Source: Karstenula rhodostoma CBS 690.94 (Eukaryota > Ascomycota > Dothideomycetes > Pleosporales > Didymosphaeriaceae). From it: DNA of 64,000 bases. The notes beneath the pieces were generated by a model. The model saw nothing but the letters and a program-made list of their open reading frames with translations, ran no database searches and was not told the origin of the DNA. Shown here in pieces: positions 1 through 11,642 of the stretch. Position numbers and translations under genes: made by a program. The stretch covers positions 2,077,937 through 2,141,936 of the forward strand of contig MU001494.1 in the NCBI GenBank assembly GCA_010093485.1, written 5' to 3'. The first letter of the stretch is position 1. Every line of letters begins with the position of its first letter.

Positions 1-3000
1 CTATAAATAAATAAGTAGTTTAAAGTCTTTTAGAACTACCCTTATTTAGTACTTTAGAATAAGGAGAAAGTAAAGGTTTAGTATAATAAAGCTATACTTA
101 GAATCTAGATAGTAATAGTATAGGGTTTAAGGAATATATATAAAGACCTAATAATAAGTATAGTAAGTAGAGGAAAAACTTAAAGTTAGAGTATATTAAC
201 CTTATTATAAAATATATAGTAGAGAGAATTAGTTAGCTCCTTTATAAGTACTAGTATAGCTAATATAGCTAGTATTAATTAATTACCTTTTTATTTATTT
301 ATTTAGAATTCTTACTTAGTTAAATTAAGTTTATTTAATTATTGTCTTTCCCTAGAACTAGTTAAGGTCTATTAAAAGCTACTAATTATAGCTAAATACT
401 AGTTAACTATATTATAATCCTTATTACCTTATTCTACTATTAACGCGATACTAAGTTCCTATACTTAGTATTTTATAATTAAATACTATATACCCCTATT
501 ACTATTATTAAATACTAACCCTATATAGCTACTATTCTTATTCTTTATCCTTTATCCTTTACCCTTTATACGTCGCCCTACGGGCTCTATACTTAGGACT
601 TAAGATAGGACTTAGGACTCCTTTTTTACCTATATATCTACTATACTATATAGGACCTTTTATATCTAGTAGATATTTACCTTATTATCTATTATCTCTA
701 CTATAAACTTCTTATCCTCTTCTATTTTTATTTTCTTATTATAGTATATTTTAATCCCCTAGATCTTCTATACCTATAGACTAACCTAAGCCTCTTCTAG
801 ATACTTTATTATAACCTAGCCTATCTTATATAATTTAAGGGCTTTAAATATATTTATATATACCTCCTACTACTACTACTATTTAAACTAGGTTTTAACT
901 TAGTAAACCTTATTCTCTAGGAATAATATAATTATTCCCTTAATTTAGAACTACTTTTTAGCTAAGGTTCTAGCTTATTTATTATTATTATATATAATAG
1001 GGTATATTATTATCTATAACTTATTAGATTTAATTAGATTAATTCTAAGGTACTAGTAATATATTAGTAGACCTAGAAACTATAAATATCGCGCTATTAA
1101 GTAGGATTTATAGTATACTTAGGATAAGTATTTTAATTATATTCTCTTCTTATATATTATTAATAACTAATAGAGTATAGGATAGAAGAAAGTAATATAG
1201 GTAGTAGTATCTATCTATATATATTTTTCTCCTAATAAAAACTATCCTTTTTAATACTATTAATTCTCTATAGTTAGATTTCTTATATATTAATAGGTAT
1301 ACACTAAATCTATTTTAGCTAGCCTCGCGCTATTCCTATTTTAGTTAGCTTAGTACTATACCCCTTTTAATTAGCCTATATATAGATACTAGGCGCGCCT
1401 TAGCCACTTTTTTAGTTCCTTTATATATTAGTAAAGTATAATACCTTCTTATTCCTTCTACTTTATTAAGCTACCCTACCTTATAGTGAATCTCTATAAT
1501 ATATAGCTAGTATAACTAGATTTTATATACTCTATATTAATACTAGTCTACTAACTTATATTTAAAATATCTAGTATACTTTTAGTAAGAATAGACTAAG
1601 CTTCTAAGTATATAGTAAAAAGTTAAGAGTTTTTTCTATTTAGTTTTTATCTTTTATCTAATATAACTATATTTCTATAATAACTAGCTAAAAAAATAGA
1701 GAGATTAGGTTAACCTTAGTTATACTTAATATATTTAAGGATATTATCTATATAAACCTTATTATATTAGGTTTAAAAATAGTATAATTTAATATATAGT
1801 TACCTAATACTTTAAAACTAAGGAAGATTAGAACTATTACTATATTATAGACTAAGGTATAGTAATTACTAGCTAATAGAATATTAGAATAGGATATTAT
1901 AGTAGCTTCCCTAAATATTATACTAGAAGATATATATATTCTTACCCTACTTCTATATAATATTATACTAATAAATCTACTAGATAAGACTCTTATTAAA
2001 CTATATAGTAAAATCTAAATATAAGGTATTAGGAATAATATAGGCCCTACTAATAAAGCTATTAATAACTATTATAATAAGGCTAGTAGTTAAGAGAGTA
2101 ATAGTAGTATATAGCTAGAGTAAAAAGGTAAGAGCTTAGTATTAATAAATAGAAATTTAGTATAAATTATAGTAAACTAATATCTAATAGCCCTAGTCTA
2201 TTAGTATAAAAAATATTATCTAGTCTACCCTCTATTACTATTAATTTTTTAGATACTAAGTAAAGGTAATAAGAACTATCTAAAGATTTATATAATAATA
2301 ATAAATTATTAAGCTTATACTCTAATATATTAGCTTATAACTTAAGGATAGGTTTATAAACCCCTAGTAATTATATAATAAATATAAGCTATTTATCTCT
2401 ATAAATATTACTATTACTATATATAACTTTATTATATAATCTAATACTAATAGATATAGATAGAGTAAAGATAGTTATAGAGATAAATAGAGTAGACCTA
2501 TTTACTAGTAGTAAAGTCTAGAATATAGAATTTAAATAGAGTTTAATATAAGAATAGTTAGAGGAACTTAGATATATATTATAGTAAGTTACTATAAATT
2601 TATACCTTACTAGAACTATACTAATAACTATATATAAAATAAATATTACTATTAATACTAAATTTAACTAGGTATATACCTAAATAACTATAGAGTTATA
2701 TTTTATAATAGCTAATATATTTATATTTAATAAAGATATATTTATAATATCCTATAAACTAATTTTATTCCTATTAATATAGGGTCTTATACCTAGAGTA
2801 GGAATATTTACCTACTAATAGATAGTACTAGCTAAGATAGTTATTTAAATATTTAGAGGTAGTAGTAATAGATTTAGACTTAGTATAGGGAAGTTATATC
2901 TATACTTTCTAAGTTTTATTATAAAATATTAAATTACTTAATAATACTTTAGTATTTAGTAATATTAATAGGGCCTTTTAGTAAAGTCTTATCTATAAAA

Positions 3001-5740
3001 AGGCTAGAATAGTATTTACCTAAACTAAGATTTATACTTACTCCCTTATCTATACTTATTATATTCTTAAATATATATATATAAAATACTAATAAAATAT
3101 AATTAGCTCCTTATAATTATAAATACTAGTAGTAGCTAAGTAAATATTATATTAAGTCTACTATACTAGGCCCTTATAGTAGGGTATAAAGTATTACTAT
3201 TTTACTTTATAATTAAATATAAACTAATAAGATATATTATATATAACTAACTTAAAATATATTACTAATAAGAGGTATAATAAGATAAAGAGAATATAAA
3301 GTATAAATAACTATAATAATATAGCTTATTTAAAGGCTTTATACTATTACTTCTATAAGAAGTAGTAAATATTATAGTCTTTTTAGAGTTCTCTAATAAT
3401 AAGCTTACTATTATATATATAAAACTATAGTATAATAATTTAGCTAGTAGTATAAATAATAGTAAAAGTCTAAAGTAAATATATAATTTTTATAAGTTTA
3501 AGGGAAGATCTATAATATAATATAAGGTAAATACTTATATAAAATATAGTTCCCCCTTAATAAAAATACTAAATAATATAATATTCTAGAAGTTAAATTT
3601 AAAAGTATAGATAGTCTATATTCTACTTATACTATAAATTATATAATAAAGGTTTAAGAAGACTAGGGCTATTATACTTATAGCTAACTACTATATAAAC
3701 CTAAGTAAGACCCTAATTAATATAGGGGATATTATATAGAATAAAGGCTATAATATCTATTTAATAAAGTCTAAAATATTTAAAATTCTATATAAACTCT
3801 AGTATTAAAAAGTAGTTTAAGATAATTTTAGCCTAGTTATTTATTAGATTATATTAAGTACTATATATAAAAATAGTACTAGAATTCTTATAAACTATTT
3901 TTTCTACTTTATAACTTAGAAGTTCTAGTAACCTAGTAATATAGATAACTTCTTAAATAAAGTATATAGGGTAAAGTATATTAATATTCTTTAGTACCTT
4001 ACCTATAAATATAGTATAGCTAAGTAAAAAACTATTAGTACTTAGAAGTCTATAGGATAAAAGGTATTACTATACCCTTATAAAAAGTTACCTATAATAT
4101 TTACTATAATTTAAAAAGGTAATATATAAGTAACTTATAATATAAAGAAAATAAACTAAATATATAATATATTTTAGAATTCTAAATTTATTAAATATAA
4201 TAAGATAATAACTAATATTATATAAACTCTATCTATTAAATATAATAAGTTTATAAAGAAACTTAATAGAAAGTTTTTACTATAAACTACTAATATTAAT
4301 CTTATCTAATAGGATATACTTATTAAATATAATATAGTAAGTAGAGGAGTACTTTAAAATATAGTTTAAATAATATAGAAAGAATAAAAGGACTATATTA
4401 TAGTAAAAGAAAGTAGGGTTATTAATATTAGTATATTAAAGTCCTATTATAACCTCTATATTATAAGTACTTTACTATTATTAGTATAATTTTATAAAGA
4501 GTATAATATTAATATCTATACTAATAACCTTAACTTAGTTTATAAAAATATTTAAGCTTTTCTACTCTTTATATATTTTAATAAAGTAGTTAAAAATAAT
4601 ATAAAATAGATTTAGATTAGAAAGTATATCTATAAAGTAGAGAAAACTATAAAAAACTAATAGTTAGAACTTAGCCCTAATAAGAAGCTTTACTAAAATA
4701 AAATATTATTTAGAACTAAAATATCTATTATAGTCCTCCTCTATACTATTATAAGTATATTATATATTACTATAATTTATTATATTAATAATAGTAGGGT
4801 ATTTAGAATCTACTATATAGTATAATAAATATAACTACTAAACTTTACTCTATAGACTAAACTATAAATAGTAAAATAAATATTATACTTATTTATAATA
4901 GTCTTATATTTTTAGAGTAGTAAATTATAGTTAATATATTTAATAATTTAGATAGTATACTAAAAGTTATTATATCTAATACTAACTTATATACTAAGGG
5001 TATTAATCTAGTAGAAATAAATATTATACTTATTAACTTACTATTACTAAAAATTAAAAAGTTTAAATAATTTATCTAGAGACCTATATATATAGGATAG
5101 AAAGAACTAGAAATAATTATTTTACTATTTTATAATATAAATAGCTAGGTAGATATATATATAATAAAGTATAAGTAATTCTTAGAGAAAACTAATAAGG
5201 TTATTATAAAGGATACTATAGGTATAAATATTTCTAAGAAAGATAGTAATATAGTAACTAATATAAGTAGTAAAAAATAGTATTAAATTAAAGTATAAGG
5301 TAAAGAGATTATAATATAAGTAAGAATATAAGTATTAGTAATAAAAGTTATCTTAAAGTAAAAATATATATTATAAGTAAAATATATATAGTAAACTATA
5401 GTAATTTAAACTAATATTAAAATAAAGAGCTAATAATATTAAGGTATAGTACTAAAATATACTAGTAGAGGTTAATTACTAACTAGAGGCTATAGTAGTA
5501 GACTTTATAATCTCTTAGGCTATAGTAATTATAGTAAATTATATTAAATTATTATAAATTTATTTATATATACTTATATATACTTATATATATTTATATA
5601 GTTAGTATATAATTATATATAGTTATATATATTTATATAGTTAGTATATATTTATATATATTTAATATACCTATATATACCTACGTATACCTATACACTC
5701 TAGATAGTATAGGTATAAATATATATAAATATATATATCT
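1..5740. repeat. RIP-mutated AT-rich repeat block, no intact genes
   Basis: The block is extremely AT-rich and made mainly of TA steps. CpA and TpG are almost absent (isolated exceptions near 1312, 1406 and 1493), while TpA is everywhere. This is the expected end state of repeat-induced point mutation in Pezizomycotina, which converts CpA to TpA on both strands. No reading frame of useful length survives. The last 170 bases (about 5560-5720) are low-complexity TATATA-type sequence. Base composition returns to normal abruptly near 5745. The element that was mutated cannot be named; I saw no terminal repeats. The left edge lies outside the window, so the true length is unknown. Confidence 0.85.
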
Positions 5741-5838
5741 ACGTAGCTCTCCTGAAAAACTTTTCGTGATATACTAATTACCCTAATACTCCCTCCTCCT
5801 CGCGGGCGCCCTCCTAACGGGCACCTACAGGCGCCTCC

Positions 5839-6355
5839 CTATTGTCTTCCATAACTCCGGGATCCCCATATGTTTGTATCTGCATTTCCACCTTCTGTGA
5901 CTACTTCCTCCTCTGTAGCATTGAAGTATAAATCTGCAGGCGAGGGTTAGAGTATGTGATTCCTAGGACAGGATTTTGCACTCGCCCTGAAGGAGCGTCT
6001 TCCACGCGACAGAATTCTCTTTGTTAGGTGGACCTGAATATGCTGTGTAGGATGTGAAACTTGTCGCATGCACATCGCTCGTCACACTTTTTACGTGCGA
6101 TCGAAGTATCTGTACTGCTTTCAGTTAGCTAGATTTGTGTTTCTCAACTGTTGTAGGAAACATACATCTTGTCGTAGGAGCAGTGTAGATGCTGCTATGC
6201 CCGAGCAAAGAGATGAGGAGAGCAACATGTAGCGCAACGAAGTATGCTGCAAAAAGGATAGAAATGATAGTTCGACGAACACTGAAAGGTTGCACTTGTT
6301 CCCTTTCTAGCTTCTCTCCTGGGAGAAGCGTTTCTTCTTCTTCGATCATACGCAT
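5839..6355 (-). pseudogene. Truncated UstYa/DUF3328-like gene
   Basis: Three exons can be joined: 6355-6166, 6114-5986 and 5933-5839. The first intron has a GTATGT donor and a GCTAAC branch point; the second has a GC donor (GCGAGT), a CTAAC branch point and a CAG acceptor. The product of about 137 residues starts MRMIEEEETLLPG and has one membrane helix (RRTIISILFAAYFVALHVA). It then shows the YSGPPNKENSVAWKTLL segment typical of the start of the UstYa-like (DUF3328) domain, followed by LYFNATEEEV. Family members next carry two HxxHC motifs that act in cyclisation of ribosomal peptides and mycotoxins. Both are missing: the frame stops at 5839, about 100 bp from the RIP block. I infer a gene cut by repeat insertion or decay. 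Confidence 0.55.
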
Positions 6356-6835
6356 CGTGGTGCTCTTGAAACTTCGACTCGACTCGAGAGCGTTTGAGAG
6401 GCACTGCACATCGTCCCGTATCCTGTGCGCAGTATCCGCTTTCTGCCGTCTGCTCTTTGCTGACCATCCTTGTCTAGGCATATGCAGACGCTATTCAAGG
6501 ATGCCCACATCAAGGGATTGAGTTGCATACGCTAGGGACCCCTGCCGCATGTAAGCTGATGGCATGGGAACGTAGAGGTTGCGCTCAGCCTTGTGGGCTT
6601 GATGGTTCGTTTAGATTGGGATCTCTCTTAAAGGCGCAACCTGCAGGCTCATATGGAGCATGTACCTAACGTGGCGATCTCGACTAAGCGTGGCGTTCTT
6701 GGTCCCCGTTACAGTTGCCCCACCGGACTGACTCTTTACCGGGCTGGACCTCAACGTTTAATTGTATCGGTAATTCAGTGTCTTGATTGTAGCACACACA
6801 TCAATTACTTGTTGTTGCATCTTTCGACACTCAAT

Positions 6836-7160
6836 ATGCACCGATTCTTCACCACGCTTAGTATTTTCCTCGCTCTGGCGATGTTCGCGAAAGCGTTTCC
6901 GGTCGCGAGTCCAGGTAAGTTCGATCAAAGTTGATAAACAGGAGAAGTAGTGGCACTAAATCCATGACAAAAGAGCTTGTGGAGGTCAACGTCCCAAGAG
7001 AATGCGATGAAGGAGACAAGGTTCTCAAGAGTACGTGCTACCACTCAGACTTACTGAAGTACTCGCTGAAGATCTTCAAGGAAGTAAATACGACGTCATC
7101 ATTGGTAGCTTCAACCTTTTTCAGATTGCCGCTCCGTGCTATGGATTCAAGAAGAACTAG
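6836..7160 (+). CDS. Candidate small secreted protein
   Basis: The start at 6836 gives a clear signal peptide (MHRFFTTLSIFLALAMFAKA, probable cleavage before FPVASP). I read exon 1 as 6836-6914 and an intron 6915-6973 (GTAAGT donor, CACTAAA branch region, AAAG acceptor). The frame then continues through a cysteine-containing stretch (PRECDEGDKVLKSTCYH). A second possible intron, 7084-7124 (GTAAAT to TTTTTCAG), would give a C-terminus IAAPCYGFKKN ending at 7160 and a mature protein with three cysteines. Without it the frame ends at 7170. Size, secretion and cysteines resemble fungal effectors, but no family was recognised. It lies about 1.1 kb from the RIP block, a common setting for such genes. 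The exon model is tentative. Confidence 0.45.
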
Positions 7161-7170
7161 CGAAGACTAG

Positions 7171-8304
7171 ACACACGATATCATGTTCGAACCAGGGTAG
7201 AGTCGCAACAAGAGCAACGCACACCATTGAACAGTGTTTTCCATGCGTGATACTGTAAACTGAGATTACGGCTATGTTGTAACTGTGTATTCTGCATATC
7301 ATGTTTTGAGATCACACTGATGCTGTGGTTATGTGTTAAGCCGAACCGGATAGGACGAAGAAAATTTAGTAAGTGATGTTACGATGTCGCAAAAACCCCA
7401 CGTGCCCAATTGCATAGGATAGCCCATAACCACGTTGATTGTGGGGCACGTCGGTTGCTGCGTTCGCGCCATGCGCATAGCCTGATATTACCAAAGGCTG
7501 GAATGTATTGCAAGCATTTCCCTTCAAAGGTATCAACTCCGCACGCGCATAATCTTTTAAGTCCCATATGCTTCTCTTAGACCTTCTAGGATTCAACAGG
7601 TGATAAGATGTGGTGCTGGCATCTAGAACATTCTGGTGGTCTAAAAACAGTACGTGGGGTGGCAGGCATTGGTTTTGGCAAGGGTAAAGGAGTTGCGAGG
7701 GTGGACTAATCGTGCGTTCAGCCATCTTGGCAAATGCGCTCGGCGACAATCATGTGAACTAAGCACTAAATCGGTTTATTGCACATCTTGGCATCCATGG
7801 TAGGGCATTGGTTCGGATGCAGATTGTGGGTGTATCTGGGGGCCATAAGACGAGAGCGCAAAGCTTATTCGCGTGGCATCGGATGCTCGTCGGTTACTTC
7901 CAGCCTTCGCTGCACGTTGCTTCGGGCTCCGAAACTCGACATAGCCTCAGAAGTGATATTTTGCTAGTATCTTGGTTAAGCGCCGGCCTCAGCTCAAGTC
8001 CATCAGCCCCAGATCTGGGAATCTTGTCATCGTGGCTGGTCATGATGGCGGATATCAGATGTGGGCGGAGAGTGACTATATTTGTGTTAATGCATGAGCG
8101 TGTGTCCAGAAAAGTTGCGCGACGGGGGCGAAGCACAGCTACGCTTAGATTTCCGACGAGCTACGGTATGATATAAGGCGAACATCGTCTTCGTCACTCC
8201 CAAGCTTCTTGTTTAGACAACCTTGTATTGTTACACTAAAGCAGTGACCTTCAAGCTCTCTTCGGTATCCCTTGTCAATTCTTAGGATTCACTCTGTCGA
8301 AAGC
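7171..8304. other. Intergenic; no assignable gene
   Basis: The longest open frame is on the minus strand, 7725-7366 from its first ATG (119 codons). It shows no motif, signal or splice context that I recognise. A plus-strand frame 7808-8176 has no supporting feature either. The last 120 bases form the 5' region of the rhodopsin-domain gene. Confidence 0.4.
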
Positions 8305-9588
8305 ATGATCATTCACGCACCTTCAGTCCCCACTATTATTGGTGTGTTGAGCTTCATGCTCTTCCTCAACATCGTTGCCGTATCTTTACGCTTCTACGCA
8401 CGACGAGGCCTAGGCCAAAGGCTCCAGGCTGATGACTGGCTCATGATTCCAGCTATCATTGGAACCTTTGGTTGTGCCGCATGTTTATTCCACGGTAGGC
8501 AATGAACTCCTCGATTATGTCTTAGTGCTCACAAAGAAAAGGCATCCGAAGAGGATCAATGGGTTATCGGTTTGCACCTATCGTGAATCCTTCAGCAGAC
8601 ACTTCTATGCTGGAGTCTCGGTCAGACCCCTATGCTAGGGATTGGGTGATAGTAGAATCTCGCCTGGTAAGATAAGACATACATTAGCACTACACATTAT
8701 AACTGACATGATCAGCTTGAGTCGTCGTTCTTCAACATTCTCCAACCAACCCTTGGCCTCATCAAGTTGGCTGTCGTTCTATTCTATCGCCGTCTCTTCG
8801 TCGTCCAAAAACACTTTGGGGATGCTCGAAACTTGGTTATATCAGGAATGGCGACTATAGTCATTCTCTGGACTCTTGGATATACATTTGCGAAGCTCTT
8901 CCAATGCGGCAGTCACTCCTTTGAACGCAGGCCTTTCTACGACTTTGACTATTCTACAGCAGTTTGTGTGGACACACTCATGCTAGGATATTCTTTTGCC
9001 ATCACTGATTTCATCACCGACTGTCTCATAGCTCTTATTCCAATCCCTTTGGTAAGTACTGAATGGAACGTACTTGAGCAAACACGAGTGCTGATTCGTG
9101 ATAGATTTGGAAGCTTCAACTACCAATTTACCAGCGTCTGGCGGTCATGGCCATATTTGCAGTGGGATCAATGCAAGTACATCGCTCATATGGATGCCAA
9201 AAGCTTACCTGACCTGTGTAGATCAATCGCTGCCTCTGGTGTACGACTGGCCGTATCTGTCTGGATACAACATGTCAGCGTTGACCCAGAATTCGACGAA
9301 GAACTCAATCTTACGGCTGAACTTTTCTGGGGCCTTATAGAACTTACTACCGCTCTCCTCGCTTGTTGTCTTCCAACACTTCGTGCACTTGTCAAAGTAC
9401 CCTTTGTAAGCAGCACCATACGCAGTCTGCAGAGCTTCCTTTCTATTGGCGGCAAGTCTCAGTCAACGGATGCGCCAAAGTCGCCACCACTGGTCCAGTT
9501 CAACTATGCAGCGTCGGAGAAGGGCAGCGGTTATATCGTCAAGCAATCGGGCGTCACGGTGCAGTTCAACAGAGCCGACTCTGTATAG
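8305..9588 (+). CDS. Rhodopsin-domain integral membrane protein
   Basis: Five exons fit without a frame break: 8305-8494, 8542-8666, 8716-9051, 9105-9172 and 9222-9588, giving 361 residues. The protein belongs to the fungal rhodopsin-domain family of seven-helix plasma-membrane proteins related to Pth11-type receptors. Landmarks in order are QADDWLMIP in the first loop, GLIKLAVVLFYRRLF, the long C-containing extracellular loop, IWKLQLPIYQRLAVMAIF, and ELFWGLIELTTALLACCLPTLR near residue 288. The cytoplasmic tail is Ser-rich. The start is the first ATG that leaves a short outside segment before helix 1. Intron 4 (9173-9221) uses a GC donor (GCAAGT); no GT donor keeps the conserved frame. Members lack a known ligand, so a sensing role is inference from the family. 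Confidence 0.82.
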
Positions 9589-10090
9589 ATTACTCGGTAG
9601 AGAAACGACAACGTTTGGCACGCATCTATTGGCAGACAGGCAGTTTATTAGGCGATTACAGGTCGGGAATTACTTCGCGAGCGTGACTAATACGAATGTG
9701 GGACTACGTGATGGGTGATATTTGCACAATACATCATAGATCTCTCTGTAACTGTGTGTGAGGACTATAGACATCTTAATGCAAGTCACCCCGTACTTAA
9801 TATGAGGGTTCTCTCCAAGATAACATTCGCTGAACCGTGAACATCTCATCGCTTCTCACGATTGATGTTGTCGTCATAGACATCCTTCCGAATGGCTGGG
9901 TTGCTGCTCTAGTTGTCTCGCTGTGGACCTCCATATATATTCACTGTTAGACTAGGCCAGAATTTCTTCACAAGGCTATCCATCTCCATGCAATTTGCGC
10001 GCCCGCGAGCGCCCCGAAAGTCAACAAACATCACCTCATCATCCAGTCGAGGCTGGTGGGGGAGGTTTACAATGCCTAGTCATAGTGTAG

Positions 10091-11362
10091 CGAGAGAAGA
10101 AGTCTTGGTCTGCCGAGGAAGTGCTCGAAACGGCGCGAGTTCTGTTATCGTACATGGAAGTGCATACCATGAAACTTGGTTGGGAGTCACAAAGGCACGT
10201 GACAGTAGCCACGAAGAGTAGCCCGGAAGGGTTAGTGTCTTGGCGAGACTCCAGCCTTACATCTGTTTGTCGTCAGATTCACGACGAATGGAAGACACGT
10301 AATCCACGCTCTAGAAACATTTCATTGCGCATCGCGGATGTCAATGACTATATTCAGACCTTCCTACCGCCAACCGAACGACTTGGAGAAAAGACGGCTA
10401 TCAGTGTGACAAATTTCGAAGATTGTCCTGGGGGATATCACCATGTGGAGATCCCAGAGTCGTGGAAGATAATAAGGAGGGAGTGTTAAATTAACTAGTA
10501 GGATAAGTTATATATAACTATAGCTTTGGGATTATTTTTACCTTAACTATCTTAATACTACCCTCCACAGGGATATTACTAATCCGAAAATTTGATTATC
10601 GGCTTGACAGTGTTGATCAAACTCTCTACGAACGACCCGAACCTTGAGGTGTCGTTCAGTTTGACGAGAGCGTACCCTTGGAGGTCTGACAATGAGCTGA
10701 CACGCCTTACTACTACTTTAATTGCTCGACAGGCTCTAGCTAGCCCAGAGTCAGCGAGACCGATTGTAGGTTCAGCAATTTCCGCCTTATCTACACTAGG
10801 AATTGACCCCACGCGTCTGCCTCCGATTCCCGCGCGTATCAGCAGAGTGAACGCGGTATGGAGAGGTGCTGGAAGTATTATCTACTCGCAGGATGCACTT
10901 ATCTTTATGTTTGATCCGAGTGATGCTGCATCCTGGATGAACGGTGACTGGACGTACGTCGCCAACATCAAAGCGATGATGAGTAACCTGGAGCAGGGTA
11001 TCATTCCTCCAGGATATCTGAGCGAGGAAGATCATCTGCGATGCACATTCTGGAAGAGCCTGGGTCTGCAAGAATTATCTCCAGCGTGGAGGATACGGAT
11101 CGGTGTAGAAGACCAAGAGAATTTTCAGCTGTCTAAACCGGGAAAGCTCGGCTTGGGCTGGGTATGGGACCACGATGAAATTGAGGAGATATCAGATCAC
11201 TCGTCAGATGATGAGTTCGCCTATCCTGCATCAAAAGACGGAGAAAACAACGTAGGGGAGGAAGGAAGAACGGTGCAAGAAGAATTGGAAAGCGAAGAAG
11301 ACTATCTGGAATATGAGGAAGAAGAAAGTGACGGTGAAGAGTTGAGTGAGGAATTGGCATAG
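10091..11362 (+). CDS. Hypothetical protein with acidic C-terminus, AT-rich intron
   Basis: Two coherent coding stretches (about 10091-10484 and 10611-11362) join in phase across an intron of 126 nt (10485-10610; donor GTTAAA, branch ACTAAT, acceptor GACAG). The first part contains VCRQIHDEWKTRNPR and the second NDPNLEVSFSLTRAYPW. This layout is seen in fungal proteins of unknown function with an F-box-like start. The C-terminal 70 residues are strongly acidic. The 5' end is unresolved: a TAG lies in frame at 10088-10090, which may be the acceptor of an upstream intron, and no first exon in the right phase was found. Two acceptor-like CAGs (10570 and 10610) lie in the intron, and only the second keeps the frame. 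The AT-rich insert could instead have broken the gene. Confidence 0.45.
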
Positions 11363-11642
11363 CTAAGAGCGCCTCACCAACTTGGGTAGCTCGGTCATGT
11401 TAAACTCCGATGTAAAAGGCTTTCCCAAGATTGGCATTATTATGCGAATTGGCGGTGGGGCTGAATTGCCTGACTTGCGCTATCTTGGTGATCGGATGAC
11501 ACTGTTAGGGTTGAAAACTGGGTGTTGGTTATTGTGTAACCTGCGATAAAAACAAGAAATATTTCACTGGTGCATTTCCCAATGTATGTCACCCTCAGAG
11601 GGTTCCATGCGTCTTTGCCAATGAAGGCTAGCACTAGGGTCG

